Assembly: GCA_018223365.1 (NCBI GenBank)
Contig: JAGTTP010000002.1
Coordinates: 1,123,306 to 1,187,305 of the forward strand
Source of the DNA: Clostridiaceae bacterium Marseille-Q4145
GTDB taxonomy: Bacteria > Bacillota > Clostridia > Lachnospirales > Lachnospiraceae
Length of the DNA stretch: 64,000 nt
Reading direction: 5' to 3'
Numbering within the stretch: the first letter of the stretch is position 1; every line of letters begins with the position of its first letter. Below, piece by piece: positions 1 to 8,966 of this stretch. The notes below the pieces were generated by a model. The model was not told the origin of the DNA, made no database searches, and worked only from the letters and a program-made list of their open reading frames with translations. Position numbers and translations under genes: made by a program.

Positions 1-330
1 TCTTACCAACTAATTCTTCCGGCTCATAGTAAGAGTGGATTCCGCTTAAGATCGTGCGGTCTGTACCTGTTCCGTCATCCAGTGTGAACTGAAGGAGCTT
101 CTTGCTCTTCGGAACTGCTACACACTCTTTAACCTTTACGGCACGGAAATCAGATTTGCTGAATGTATCGAAATCAACCTCTTCTTCAAATAAAGGCTCA
201 ACCTTTACGTTGGAGAAGTCAATCTTCGCGTTGTCTTTGAAGAATCCGTTGTTGTCGTTTGCAGTTGCTTCTTCTACTGCTCCGGATTTTCCTGCTTTTT
301 TGTCAGAGTCAAGACTCTTCATTGTCGGGA
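1..330 (-). pseudogene. Displaced 3' fragment of lysS (lysyl-tRNA synthetase C-terminal part)
   Basis: The minus-strand reading frame encodes the end of the LysRS catalytic domain (PTMKSLDS) and the start of the C-terminal EMAP-II-like tRNA-binding domain (KVKECVAVPKSKKLLQF). It is colinear without gaps with 22181-22510 of the complete lysS. By eye, positions 1-195 carry about 29 differences while 196-330 are identical. Beyond 330 homology ends almost at once, and the frame meets a stop shortly upstream, so there is no 5' part. The fragment continues off the left edge. It is best read as the original lysS 3' end displaced by an insertion that brought its own 3' end. Confidence 0.85.
196..330. 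repeat. Left copy of 135-bp identical direct repeat (candidate left attachment site)
   Basis: This stretch is base-for-base identical to 22376-22510 and lies in the same orientation. Flanking lysS homology on the left drops to roughly 85%, and on the right it stops. The sharp change from divergent to identical is what a recombination core or attachment-site duplication would leave. That the accessory segment 331 to about 22375 integrated here is inference. Confidence 0.65.
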
Positions 331-446
331 TTGTCAGAACATCTCTTTATGTATCCCTGCTATATCCTACAAATACCTGTTTTTCTGTACTTTTAAGATT
401 TGTCTGGGCTATGCAAATCTTTATATCTCTACGATATTTTTTACAG

Positions 447-477
447 ATTGGTACAAAATTGGTACATGATTGGTACA
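447..477. repeat. Three ATTGGTACA direct repeats at 11-bp spacing
   Basis: The 9-mer ATTGGTACA occurs at 447-455, 458-466 and 469-477, one helical turn apart, about 115 bp inside the left end of the putative island. Helically phased short repeats near element ends are typical of arm-type integrase/excisionase sites. They could also be operator sites. A similarly spaced pair of a different sequence sits near the right end (21957-21977). Confidence 0.5.
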
Positions 478-489
478 AAGCTTATTTAC

Positions 490-663
490 TTACTTTTGTG
501 TAATAGCCTCTCGTACCTGCTCAACGGACAGCAATGTGGTCTCTGCAATTTTATCAAGATCATGCTCTCCATTTTTCCACATATTCCATGCGATTTTTTT
601 ACTTCTGCTTACTTCTGCTTCATCACGTTCTCTATCTACAATTACCTGCATCGTCTTGCACAT
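490..663 (-). CDS. Small hypothetical protein, last gene of the DUF3990 operon
   Basis: This is a 57-residue charged, helical protein with no membrane segment or signal peptide. The start is the ATG at 663 because AAGGAG sits 8 bases upstream; an in-frame GTG three codons earlier has no such site. It begins 12 bases after the stop of the DUF3791-like gene, so it is probably co-transcribed and may be a third component of that toxin-antitoxin-like operon. I do not recognise a family. Confidence 0.55.
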   Translation of the reverse strand: MCKTMQVIVDRERDEAEVSRSKKIAWNMWKNGEHDLDKIAETTLLSVEQVREAITQK

Positions 664-675
664 ATCAGCCACTCC

Positions 676-924
676 TTAAACGGCAACTGGATTACTTTCG
701 ACTTCCTCATAATACCTATCAGCTATATATTCTGCCGATTCTGCCCATAATCCATTTTCTGTTTCCTGCAATGTCTTATACGTTTCGGATTTATAAAATT
801 TCAATGCTGCTTCCTCGAAACTGATTTGATAATGTTGTTGCAATAATTTTAATACATCTCTAATTTGTATGCATACATTCATAGTGATATCTTTTCCATT
901 AAAACTATAAATCATTTCTGGCAT
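676..924 (-). CDS. DUF3791-like small protein
   Basis: This 82-residue protein has the helical pattern of DUF3791 proteins (IRDVLKLLQQHYQISFEEA followed by a conserved aromatic/acidic C-terminal half). GAGGAGG lies 7 bases before its ATG. It overlaps the end of the upstream DUF3990 gene by 20 bases. DUF3791 genes are habitually next to DUF3990 genes and are suspected partners or antidotes of the ADP-ribosyltransferase-like DUF3990 product. The antidote role here is inference. Confidence 0.6.
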   Translation of the reverse strand: MPEMIYSFNGKDITMNVCIQIRDVLKLLQQHYQISFEEAALKFYKSETYKTLQETENGLWAESAEYIADRYYEEVESNPVAV

Positions 925-1606
925 AAGAAATCCTCCTCATCAACTGTAAATACTGTAATGCTTTTTCTGTATGAAATGACACCTGATTATTCACTTTATT
1001 ATACCGTAATCTTTCCACTGCTTCTGATGATGTCAAAATATTTGCTATATATAGCTGAACAGTTTCCATTGTATTATCATCGGCAACCGGTCCGATTACT
1101 ACATCATAATTGTGCTGTAATCCACCTTTACTTCTATTTTCTTTGATAAATTCCAGCCATTCTTCGCTCAAAGCATCAAATCTTTTTACATTCAACACAG
1201 AATTTTCTTCAAACAAGTATTCGTAAACAAAATACTTCTTCTTTTTTTCTCTTAATGAAAGCCTGTACCCCCACTCCTTTGACTGTGATTGTAAAATCGT
1301 AGTATAAAAACCTTTTCCAAAATCTCTTCTATTATGAGACTTATTAAGATCTATATTTCCAAATTCATAGCAGCTTCCATGATAAACCACCAATTCCTTT
1401 GAGTCTTCCTTGATAATTTTCTCTACATACTCTAATACTTCTTCAAAGCTTATTTGGTGAAGATATTCATGTTGAATCATCATCTTTTCAAAAACTTGAT
1501 TTTCATGAAATAACTCGACCACATCATTTCCTGAAACGTGATATTTTCTGGCATACGCTTCCATTGCCTGAACAGATAACATTTCACAATCTGTCTGTAC
1601 ACTCAT
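905..1606 (-). CDS. DUF3791-DUF3990 fusion, putative ADP-ribosyltransferase-fold toxin
   Basis: About 233 residues. The first ~65 residues match the DUF3791 pattern (EAYARKYHVSGNDVVELF). The rest is DUF3990, with the signatures VVYHGS, then RRDFGKGFYTT, then YDVVIGPVADD, arranged like the H...Y...E/Q motifs of ADP-ribosyltransferase-fold toxins. The start at 1606 is chosen because GGGAG precedes it and because a TATAAT box lies only a few bases before the earlier ATG at 1657, which would make that ATG leaderless. The target and a toxic activity are not shown by the sequence. Confidence 0.65.
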   Translation of the reverse strand: MSVQTDCEMLSVQAMEAYARKYHVSGNDVVELFHENQVFEKMMIQHEYLHQISFEEVLEYVEKIIKEDSKELVVYHGSCYEFGNIDLNKSHNRRDFGKGFYTTILQSQSKEWGYRLSLREKKKKYFVYEYLFEENSVLNVKRFDALSEEWLEFIKENRSKGGLQHNYDVVIGPVADDNTMETVQLYIANILTSSEAVERLRYNKVNNQVSFHTEKALQYLQLMRRISYARNDL

Positions 1607-1659
1607 TCTTTTACTACTCCCATTTTCCCGAAAATATTCTGTCTTTTTTCTATGCATTT

Positions 1660-1689
1660 ATTATAAGCTCATTATCCATAAATACGCAA
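1660..1689 (-). promoter_or_regulatory. Promoter of the DUF3990 operon
   Basis: On the minus strand TTGCGT (1689-1684) and TATAAT (1665-1660) are separated by 18 bases and placed directly upstream of the DUF3990 operon. Confidence 0.5.
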
Positions 1690-1910
1690 TGAGATTTTTC
1701 CGACAAAACAGGAAGAGAATCATGCATCCTCTTCCTGTCTGTTTTAATTCTTTTGTTACGGTCTTATATATATCAAGTGTCACATCACTTCTGCTATGAC
1801 CACACAGGTTCTGGATTACTTTGATATTTACTCCTGCTTCCACCAGGCGTGTTGTAAACGTATGTCTGAGTGAGTGGCAGGAGAAGTTTGGAACCTCCTT
1901 TTTGGCATGA
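1661..1910 (-). pseudogene. C-terminal remnant of a tyrosine recombinase (integrase)
   Basis: The minus frame encodes SCHSLRHTFTTRLVEAGVN followed by LCGHSRSDVTLDIYKTV. These are the last catalytic boxes of phage-type tyrosine recombinases: the HxLRH(T)xxxR arginine box, then GH and the nucleophilic Tyr of DIY. Only about 80 codons remain and no start or N-terminal domains precede them; the frame runs back into a terminator hairpin. It is a decayed integrase, plausibly the one that once mobilised the island in lysS. Confidence 0.8.
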
Positions 1911-1947
1911 AAAAAGCAGCTAACCTATTTTTCATAGACTAACTGCT
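1909..1947 (-). terminator. Rho-independent terminator after the relBE remnant
   Basis: An imperfect 14-bp stem (AGCAGTTAGTCTAT against ATAGGTTAGCTGCT, with G-U pairs) and short A-rich loop is followed on the minus strand by a T run. It lies just past the truncated toxin gene. Confidence 0.7.
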
Positions 1948-1971
1948 CGTGTTTTTGTTCCATATTCTGTT

Positions 1972-2136
1972 TTAATTTACTGAAACATCTTCCGTTTGTC
2001 TTAACTGTTTATGAACATCACGTCCACCATACATAATTCGCACTACATATACCGTTTCAGTTTCATCATCTGTCTTATAGAATACCAGATAATTATCCAC
2101 TGGAAAGAATCGAAGTCCCCTGCTGTATACATCACT
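1972..2136 (-). pseudogene. Truncated RelE/ParE-family toxin remnant
   Basis: Directly after the antitoxin stop codon, the minus strand encodes a 54-residue toxin tail with GLRFFPVDNYLVFY and VVRIMYGGRDVHKQL. This is the C-terminal half of RelE/ParE-like toxins. The N-terminal half is absent: the frame opens at a stop only 7 bases past the antitoxin stop and has no start codon. This implies a deletion that removed the toxin start and about half of the gene while sparing the antitoxin. Confidence 0.75.
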
Positions 2137-2143
2137 TTATATT

Positions 2144-2452
2144 TCATATACCAAATTCCTGTTTCATTTCTGCTTCAACTTCATCTGCTGAATACACTCT
2201 GCCAGCCTTAATATCTTCCATGCCTTTTTCTATTTCTGCATTGAACTGTTCCTTTGTCAGAGAGCCATATGCAACAGGCTCCTCATAAGCTGGAAGTTTC
2301 ATCTCAAAAGGAATTCCTCTCTGGAGTACAATCTGTCTCAGAAACATTCCTACTGCATTGGACATTGGAATTCCAAGTCGATCAAGCACCTGCTCTGCCT
2401 GTTCTTTCACTTCAGGCTCAACACGTGCAAATACATTTGCTGTTCTTGCCAT
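2144..2452 (-). CDS. RelB/DinJ-family antitoxin, orphaned
   Basis: A 102-residue protein starting MARTANVFARVEPEVKEQA, the ribbon-helix-helix DNA-binding N-terminus of RelB/DinJ antitoxins, then QVLDRLGIPMSNAVGMFL. Its acidic C-terminal half would wrap the toxin. The ATG at 2452 is chosen over the upstream in-frame ATG because AGGAGG is 8 bases before it and the promoter lies in between. The cognate toxin next door is truncated, so the protein can now act only as a DNA-binding repressor or anti-addiction factor (inference). Confidence 0.85.
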   Translation of the reverse strand: MARTANVFARVEPEVKEQAEQVLDRLGIPMSNAVGMFLRQIVLQRGIPFEMKLPAYEEPVAYGSLTKEQFNAEIEKGMEDIKAGRVYSADEVEAEMKQEFGI

Positions 2453-2477
2453 AGATATCGCCTCCTCTTTTTTCTTC

Positions 2478-2506
2478 ATTATATCTTGTTTGATTGCAAG
2501 TTGCAA
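2478..2506 (-). promoter_or_regulatory. Antitoxin promoter with overlapping TTGCAA operator pair
   Basis: The minus strand has TTGCAA (2506-2501), a 17-base spacer and TATAAT (2483-2478). A second TTGCAA (2494-2499) lies 1 base from the first. TTGCAA is palindromic, so the two form a tandem operator suited to ribbon-helix-helix autoregulation. Confidence 0.7.
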
Positions 2507-2540
2507 GCGATTCGCAATCTGTTTTCGTAATTTCATACAC

Positions 2541-2598
2541 CGGCAGACGGCAGGCGGAAGATAGGTTATCTATAAAACTCTGTATTTTTACAAAAATG
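2541..2598. repeat. Leader repeat shared with 16556-16613
   Basis: About 58 bases beginning CGGCAGACGGCAGG and continuing to TATCTATAAAA recur at 16556 with only a few mismatches. Both copies lie just upstream of the promoter of a small antitoxin-like gene and point the same way. In one minus frame both read FIDxLSxxCRLP, so they may be a fossil gene end or a shared regulatory segment. Confidence 0.6.
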
Positions 2599-2695
2599 GT
2601 CTCTCGCACCCTACTATTTAATTACTTTGCGCTAATCAATAATGGAAAATGACTCTGCCGTCATTAATTTTTTCCTTTTACCATTCCCAAGCAAA

Positions 2696-2741
2696 AAGTT
2701 ACCCATCGGTTACTTTGATTGCAGTAACCGATGGGTAACTT
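2696..2741 (-). terminator. Strong hairpin terminator
   Basis: A perfect 19-bp inverted repeat (2696-2714 with 2723-2741) with an 8-base loop is followed on the minus strand by TTTTTG. It lies downstream of the remnant at 2829-3140. Confidence 0.8.
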
Positions 2742-2828
2742 GTCAAGTGGAAATATAACTATTAAAAATAAAAGATATCGTTTCAGTTTATTCATTATAA
2801 ATCTCTCCCTCTTTTGTTGTTCTATCTA

Positions 2829-3140
2829 TCAGCGGTCTGATTTCTCCTGTAAATTTGAATATCTTCTCTTATATATAGTCAAAAACCGCTCATATTCTTC
2901 CCCTGAAATGCCAGACAATGCTTTCTGTTCAACAGAATCATTGATTTCTATCGAATAAGTTTTTAAGTTTCGTCCACGATAACTTTCTCCCTTCATGAGA
3001 TAAACGGTAGCAGCATCGAAAGTTCGATCCAGAGCACAGAGTAAAGCATCATCTTCTCGAAAGAAATCACGCCATTTATCGGGAGTCAGGTTACTGGTGA
3101 AAATCATGCAGTTTGGACCTTCCTTAGAGCGGTCGCACAT
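2829..3140 (-). pseudogene. C-terminal fragment of a DnaC/IstB-like ATP-binding protein
   Basis: The 103-residue frame includes CMIFTSNLTPDKWRDFF and LDRTFDAATVYLMKGESYRG, resembling the sensor-1 and C-terminal part of DnaC/IstB-type AAA+ helicase loaders found on mobile elements. No Walker A or B region precedes it and there is no good ribosome site, so I read it as a truncated gene. The family assignment is from motif resemblance only. Confidence 0.45.
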
Positions 3141-3177
3141 TTTGTTTATCCCGTCAAGTGTTTTATGGAAATTTCAC

Positions 3178-3222
3178 AAAAAAAGAACAGGGTACACATT
3201 TCTATGTACACTGTTCTTTGTG
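3178..3222 (-). terminator. Terminator of the pilus/adhesin operon
   Basis: A near-perfect inverted repeat of about 17 bp (AAAGAACAG...CTGTTCTTT outer arms, GTACACAT/ATGTACAC inner arms) is followed on the minus strand by a T7 run. It lies 55 bases beyond the adhesin stop. Confidence 0.85.
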
Positions 3223-3275
3223 TCATTCTTATCTAAATGACATTGCCATAAAAGGAGTGCCTTTTATTGTTAATA

Positions 3276-6200
3276 TTACTGTTTTCTCTTACGCAAGTAC
3301 CAGAACAGTCCTGCAAGAGCAATTGCAAATAATCCTATAGAAATTAAGACATTTGTATGTGCCGCTGTTGGTACTGTACCGTTTGTATTTGTGAAACTTA
3401 CATTTGTGTCTTTGGTCAACGTACCAGAAGAATTTGTTGATTTTACTGTATATCCGCTAGACGCTCCGTCCACTTCTGTAATCTCATAGGTTGTACCGAT
3501 TGGGATAGCACTCAGTACGATATTCTCTCCATGTGAAAGAGTAAATTCTGCTACTCCATTAACAACAGCAAGTGTACCCGTTTCTTTGCCTTTTGTGTAA
3601 GGGAGTTTTGCAGGGGTATTTCCTGTCATCTTCAATTGGAAAGTAAAGTCTTTTGTTTTGTCGCCCATAGCACCAGCTACCGTTTTTGAAACTGTAATAT
3701 TTGCGTTTTTAACTTCTTTTACCACTTCATGATAGGTCGTTTCTGAGACAATGTCTTTTGAAACGTTGTTGACTGATGTAATCTTTGCTGTGTTTTTCAG
3801 TACCGTTCCAACTTCTGCAGTTACGATGGATGGGATAATGAAGTTAATCTTCTCTCCTGGAAGTAAGGTATTGATCTTGAATTTCAGACACTTCCCTTTC
3901 TTCTCCAAGGTAGCTCTTGGTGTTTCGCTGATTGGAATTCCTTTTAATGGAATTGTTAAATCAGTCTCTGTGTAGTGCCATAACTCTTTGACGTTATTTC
4001 CGTAGTTTCCATGTTTGGATTCTAAGTCACTAACGCTTGTTGCTTCTTTTACAGTTACTCCCGATGGAAGACTTGCTACACTTCCTGTAACAGCTGCGTC
4101 ATTGGTTGGGGTAACGGTTGCTTTGTATCCATAGTAGGCATCACTACTGCTATCTGTTTTCCAGTACAGGTAGAAATCTGTGGTTGGAAGAACAATAGTC
4201 TTTCCTGCAATGTCAGAGCCACCAAATTTTCCTGCCGAATAAGTTGTCCCGTTAAGTGTGTAGAATAACTGTACATAATCGTAACTGACACTCTCTGTTT
4301 TGGAAGAACCATCAAAGGTTACTGCTACATTTTTAGCTGTTGCTCCTGATGAAATATCACCAAATAATACTTGGATATTTGACGTGTCGATATTTAATCC
4401 ATCCGGAAGGGTATCTTCTACTACCAGATCCTGTAAGGTAAAGGGAATATCCGAATTGCTCACAGATAAGAAGTAATTTAATACCGTATCCTGATATACC
4501 TTCTTCGGTGCTATTTGAGTTCCGGATTCCGGATCGGATGTTTTATGAAGCTCTGGCACTACATTTTTCAGTGTGACGTCTGCATCCGAATAACTTGGTG
4601 TTGCACTGATGTCGTCATTTTTCTTGGAGTATACCACACCTTCGTTATAGGCTGTCTTTTCAAAGTAGGAAGCATCGGTTGGTGCTGTCATCGTAACGTA
4701 AATTTCCAAGACCTGTCTTCCATTCATGACAAAATCAGTTCCGTCTGTATTTTTCGAACAATCTACAGCTACAGCTGTAATCTTGGATGCGTCTGCCGGT
4801 TTTTCGGTAGACCAGGTTGCCGTATTCGTCACATCATAATCATTAAATGTGAAGGTGCTTCTGTCTTTCGTTGCGTAATACACAACTGGTTTACAATGAA
4901 GCTTTGTAGAACCGTCGGTGAGCTTTTCTTCTGCGCTCTTAACGTTGATATCCTTGAGTGTTCCATGCCACTGAGATTCTTTGAATACTTTGTTGCCGGA
5001 CTCATCTTTGCGGTTGGCGGCATATTCCAGAATGTCATAAAAGACAATGCCGGAACTCTTTGCCTCATCAGACTGTGAATAGCTTAATCGGTACGTGTAT
5101 TCATTGTTTGGAATCGTGATTGCACTGGTTTCGTATTCGGTCTGCGTCTTCACTGCCTTTGTAAATCCCCAGGTGAAGGCATCTACCGGAATATAATTGG
5201 TAGAGGCTGCTGCATAACTGGTAAAGCCCGGTCTTACTGCCTGAATGGAATCGTAATATTTAGACTCTGTTACTACATACTGTCCACTTGTTCGGCTGGA
5301 TGGGATAACTGCTCCTTCTGTCGTATTAACAAAGGCGACGTCGTTCTCTACCGTAGTTCCATTTTCAATGACATTCTCGTAGGTATTATGAAGCAGGTAC
5401 CAGAACTGCATTCCGGTTGCTTTCATATTGTCCGGTGTTGCAAAGTTGATTACCATCATGGTACGTCCGGAACCTTCATAGTTGCTGATGAATCGTACGT
5501 CATAGTATGCCGGATCAATCACAGAAGTAGAATTCTTATAAGAATTGTAGCTATTTGCAAGGTTGGGCATACTGTAGGCATTACCCGTGATTGGAATACC
5601 AAACAGGGTATTCACATCGACGGTCGTACCTGCCGGCAACAGGTCATAAAACGTACCTGTTTTGATCTGTTTCTTACGATCAGAGGTGTTCTGGTTCCAT
5701 CCTGCAATATAGATTGGATTATCCTGAGTCCCCTTATTGACATCAAAGATGGTATTATTTTGCTGTGCGGCATATTTTTCCGTTTTCTGTGTGGTGTCAC
5801 TAACATTCAACTCGTAAATCACCTTGTTGGCTGGGTTGGTTCCACCTAAGTTATTGGTTGCATGGAAGATGGGTGTTTTATTTTCGGTATTCCAGATATC
5901 ACAAGTTGCCACGTTTTTGATCAAGGAAGTAGTTCCCTTATTTACATCCTTCTGTACCAGAGTCTGCACATACTTGGTTGGGTGAAGGTTCATATAACAG
6001 CTTACACTCATAGCTGTAGAATAAAAACTGGTATCATGCTCCACTTTGTATCCCACCACATCATCTGGTAGGGTTACTGTCATGTATGAGGATAATGGTA
6101 CGGATTTATAAAATACATAGTCCGAGGAGTTACGATAGCGTACATATACATCCACACTTTCATAATCATCCATATTACTATGTTCATAAGTTTTTGTCCA

Positions 6201-8966
6201 TACCCCGTCTTCCTGTCTGGAATCATATTCTTGAAGACTGATATAAAGTTTCGTAAAGCTGTAATCATTATCTGTTAGCGCCACATTCCCCGTCACCGGT
6301 TCCCAGATATATTTGGCTGCCGGTTCTCCGGAACTGTATAGTACATCACCTGGATTTCCATCAACAAAGGAAATGGTACGTTTTTCTGCCGTATATCGCT
6401 GATTGTCTTCATCCCAGGTAACCGGATTTTTTCTGGATGCTCCATTGTATCTAACTGTCCAATACATATTGACATCCTTTTTATCATCTAAGATATCCTC
6501 CTGTCCCCCTTCTATGGTTCTTTCTCTTTCTTTAAGGTCACCATTTGTTTTATCAAATTCGCCCATTGGATACTGGGCATCGTAAATGGTAATGGTATCT
6601 CTTACTCTCTGGCTGATCTGGTATCCGGATTTCATTGTTACATTTAAAACTGCTTCGTTTTCCAGTACCAGACCAAACTCCGGAATGTTCTTCAATAAAG
6701 ACACCGGATATTTCATTACCACGTAATCATTACTATCCATCGATGAATACTGCCCCGGATTAGAGGTCTGGCTGTGCGTCGGTTCTGTTTGAGAACCGTT
6801 GTTATAACACACGACGGTTCCGTCATGCACTGTATCTTCTGACCAGCTCCAGCTAAATGGCTGGTTGGCGAACCACCAGCCATTTAATCGCCACTTCACA
6901 TAGAAGTAATCATCTGCATCTGCAGGTTTTTCACCCCATGATGTATCCCACTGATAAAATGTTCCCTTAGCACTTTTCGAACTGTGTGGTGTATTTAAGG
7001 TATGCATTTCCAGGGTCAGCTCTTTGCTGGTAGTTAAATCGACCGTTCCATCCAAAGTCTGATCCATAGTTACAGTCACCGGGACTGTTCCTTTGTAAAA
7101 ATCATATCCGTCTACATACTTTCCCTTTTCATCAATGGCACCACCTGGAACGTCCCAAGGAGAGACTGTATAACTGATGGTTACGTCTAATCCGGTTCCT
7201 CCGGCCATTTCCTGATTGTTGACCAGAATGTAGTCGTCCCCGTCTTCCTTGTAGGAGAAGAACATACCGGAACGGATATCCGGATATTTTGGAAGGTTTG
7301 CACTTAAGTTATTAGAACCGGTATTGTTTCCCTCCCAGTCCTTCCAGACGTATTTTGGTACTCGGATCTGAATGGCTTCTGCCGGGATCTTGGTATCTCC
7401 GATAGACTGATTCAATTCAAATCGGATATGTAAGGATGCTGTCTGATTTGCGCGGTCCGATGGATGGAATTCCAAGTTATCGTTTACATTATCAACGTTA
7501 CTATTGGAAGCATTGCTCCATTCTGCACCAAAGGTATACATATGACTGTCATCGGTGCTGGTAGTAAGAGCTTCTTCATAGTAGGCATAGTAGGTGATAT
7601 CTGCCGTGATTGGGGTTGTAGTAGTCAACTGTTCCCCTTCACCGTTTTCTTTCGTATACCAGCCTTTTAAAATATAGTTGGTAAGTCTAGCTCCAGGTAA
7701 TGTCTGAATGGTATCTCCATCTGCTACTTTTTGTGTTTTGGAATAATAATACATGTTTCCATTTCCCGGATTGAAAGTAACAGTATGAACTTTTTCAGCC
7801 CATTTAGCGGTTAGCGTGATATCTGCAGCTGCACTGCTGTTTTCATCATACTTGGTATCTGCATCATCATACCAGCCAAGGAAGTTGTAACCGCTTCTGG
7901 CTGGAGTATAAAGGCCCGTCATCTTTGCATCCTGATAGTATTCGATGACTTTGTTGTCAGATGAACTGTTAATGGTTCCACCATTTGGATCCAGCGTTAC
8001 CTTTACGGTATTATCTCTTTCCCAAGTAGCTACAATCTCAGCGCCCTTAGATAAATCAATGGTATCTCCATCGTTTACCTTTGTAACTCCGTCAGAAAGA
8101 TACCATCCCGTAAGGGTGTATCCATCTCTCACTGCCGTTGGCAGGGTGGTAATGGTATACTGACTGCTGTCCTGTGCCGGATAGGATAAGATTCCCGTTA
8201 ATTTACCGCCATTGGCATTAAATCTTGGCGCCCAGCCCCATCTTGCGTAGTAAGATACATCCTCTGTTACTCTTGTACTTGCCGTAATCTGGGTACCGCC
8301 TGTTCTACTGGTAAACCAGCCCATAAAGGTTTTATACATGTTGAGTCCCGGTGCAAAGATTGGCAAAGTTCCGATTGGTTTACCATACTCTACCTGTCTT
8401 TGTTCCGGAAGGACACTAATATCATTATAGAAAGAAACCATTGGGTTCTTCTTCCATTCTGCATAGAGGGTAGTATCAGCATCGATAATAGTGTTGCTGT
8501 TTACCACACTTCCTGTTAAGGAGTCCTTGCGCCAGTTAATAAAGGTATAGTTCTTCTTCGTTGACTCCGGAAGCGTACCCAGCTTACTTCCCTTCTTTAG
8601 CACCTTGGAGTCGATGGTATTTCCACCCTGGGTATCAAAAGATACTTCCGCATAATTCGATAACAAGTCCCACTGAGCATATAAAATAATGGTATCCTTA
8701 TCTTCTGTTGTTAATTTTAACACCATGTCACCCACACTGTAATTTTCGCCAGAACCATCTCTTCTGGTATTATATCCCACCAGCTTGTATCCTTCGTAGG
8801 AAAACGCATCTTCCGGAAGCTGATATAGTTCACCGTACTCTAACGTCTTGGTAATATCTGCCGTGTTTTCCGGTCCGTTTGGTTTCAACACAAGGTTATA
8901 AGTGCAGTTGCGATACTGAGCATAATAGGTACTTTGTGTGGTCGGCTCTCCTGCCTTCAATTCCAC
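3276..8966 (-). CDS. Giant surface adhesin, C-terminal part (separated by frameshift)
   Basis: An 1896-residue frame without its own signal peptide or convincing start; it is the continuation of the gene at 12054. In order: six InlB B-type (Listeria-Bacteroides) repeats over roughly residues 1-480 (for example VTLDPNGG...GYNFLGWY), a very long non-repetitive extracellular region, a DUF11-like module (LVVEDTLPDGLNI) near 1500, then an FctA-like domain with NITVSKTVAGAMG and TYEITE. It ends with VPTAAHTN, a hydrophobic helix and RKRKQ, a sorting-signal-like tail without the usual TG. Likely cell-surface or pilus-tip adhesin. Shift one base at 8975-8981 and the two frames join. Confidence 0.85.
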   Translation of the reverse strand: MELKAGEPTTQSTYYAQYRNCTYNLVLKPNGPENTADITKTLEYGELYQLPEDAFSYEGYKLVGYNTRRDGSGENYSVGDMVLKLTTEDKDTIILYAQWDLLSNYAEVSFDTQGGNTIDSKVLKKGSKLGTLPESTKKNYTFINWRKDSLTGSVVNSNTIIDADTTLYAEWKKNPMVSFYNDISVLPEQRQVEYGKPIGTLPIFAPGLNMYKTFMGWFTSRTGGTQITASTRVTEDVSYYARWGWAPRFNANGGKLTGILSYPAQDSSQYTITTLPTAVRDGYTLTGWYLSDGVTKVNDGDTIDLSKGAEIVATWERDNTVKVTLDPNGGTINSSSDNKVIEYYQDAKMTGLYTPARSGYNFLGWYDDADTKYDENSSAAADITLTAKWAEKVHTVTFNPGNGNMYYYSKTQKVADGDTIQTLPGARLTNYILKGWYTKENGEGEQLTTTTPITADITYYAYYEEALTTSTDDSHMYTFGAEWSNASNSNVDNVNDNLEFHPSDRANQTASLHIRFELNQSIGDTKIPAEAIQIRVPKYVWKDWEGNNTGSNNLSANLPKYPDIRSGMFFSYKEDGDDYILVNNQEMAGGTGLDVTISYTVSPWDVPGGAIDEKGKYVDGYDFYKGTVPVTVTMDQTLDGTVDLTTSKELTLEMHTLNTPHSSKSAKGTFYQWDTSWGEKPADADDYFYVKWRLNGWWFANQPFSWSWSEDTVHDGTVVCYNNGSQTEPTHSQTSNPGQYSSMDSNDYVVMKYPVSLLKNIPEFGLVLENEAVLNVTMKSGYQISQRVRDTITIYDAQYPMGEFDKTNGDLKERERTIEGGQEDILDDKKDVNMYWTVRYNGASRKNPVTWDEDNQRYTAEKRTISFVDGNPGDVLYSSGEPAAKYIWEPVTGNVALTDNDYSFTKLYISLQEYDSRQEDGVWTKTYEHSNMDDYESVDVYVRYRNSSDYVFYKSVPLSSYMTVTLPDDVVGYKVEHDTSFYSTAMSVSCYMNLHPTKYVQTLVQKDVNKGTTSLIKNVATCDIWNTENKTPIFHATNNLGGTNPANKVIYELNVSDTTQKTEKYAAQQNNTIFDVNKGTQDNPIYIAGWNQNTSDRKKQIKTGTFYDLLPAGTTVDVNTLFGIPITGNAYSMPNLANSYNSYKNSTSVIDPAYYDVRFISNYEGSGRTMMVINFATPDNMKATGMQFWYLLHNTYENVIENGTTVENDVAFVNTTEGAVIPSSRTSGQYVVTESKYYDSIQAVRPGFTSYAAASTNYIPVDAFTWGFTKAVKTQTEYETSAITIPNNEYTYRLSYSQSDEAKSSGIVFYDILEYAANRKDESGNKVFKESQWHGTLKDINVKSAEEKLTDGSTKLHCKPVVYYATKDRSTFTFNDYDVTNTATWSTEKPADASKITAVAVDCSKNTDGTDFVMNGRQVLEIYVTMTAPTDASYFEKTAYNEGVVYSKKNDDISATPSYSDADVTLKNVVPELHKTSDPESGTQIAPKKVYQDTVLNYFLSVSNSDIPFTLQDLVVEDTLPDGLNIDTSNIQVLFGDISSGATAKNVAVTFDGSSKTESVSYDYVQLFYTLNGTTYSAGKFGGSDIAGKTIVLPTTDFYLYWKTDSSSDAYYGYKATVTPTNDAAVTGSVASLPSGVTVKEATSVSDLESKHGNYGNNVKELWHYTETDLTIPLKGIPISETPRATLEKKGKCLKFKINTLLPGEKINFIIPSIVTAEVGTVLKNTAKITSVNNVSKDIVSETTYHEVVKEVKNANITVSKTVAGAMGDKTKDFTFQLKMTGNTPAKLPYTKGKETGTLAVVNGVAEFTLSHGENIVLSAIPIGTTYEITEVDGASSGYTVKSTNSSGTLTKDTNVSFTNTNGTVPTAAHTNVLISIGLFAIALAGLFWYLRKRKQ

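Noticed and set aside
4515..5849. Several plus-strand frames of 150-190 codons opposite the adhesin
   Set aside because: The minus-strand adhesin is supported by domains and sorting signal; the plus frames lack starts with ribosome sites and recognisable motifs.
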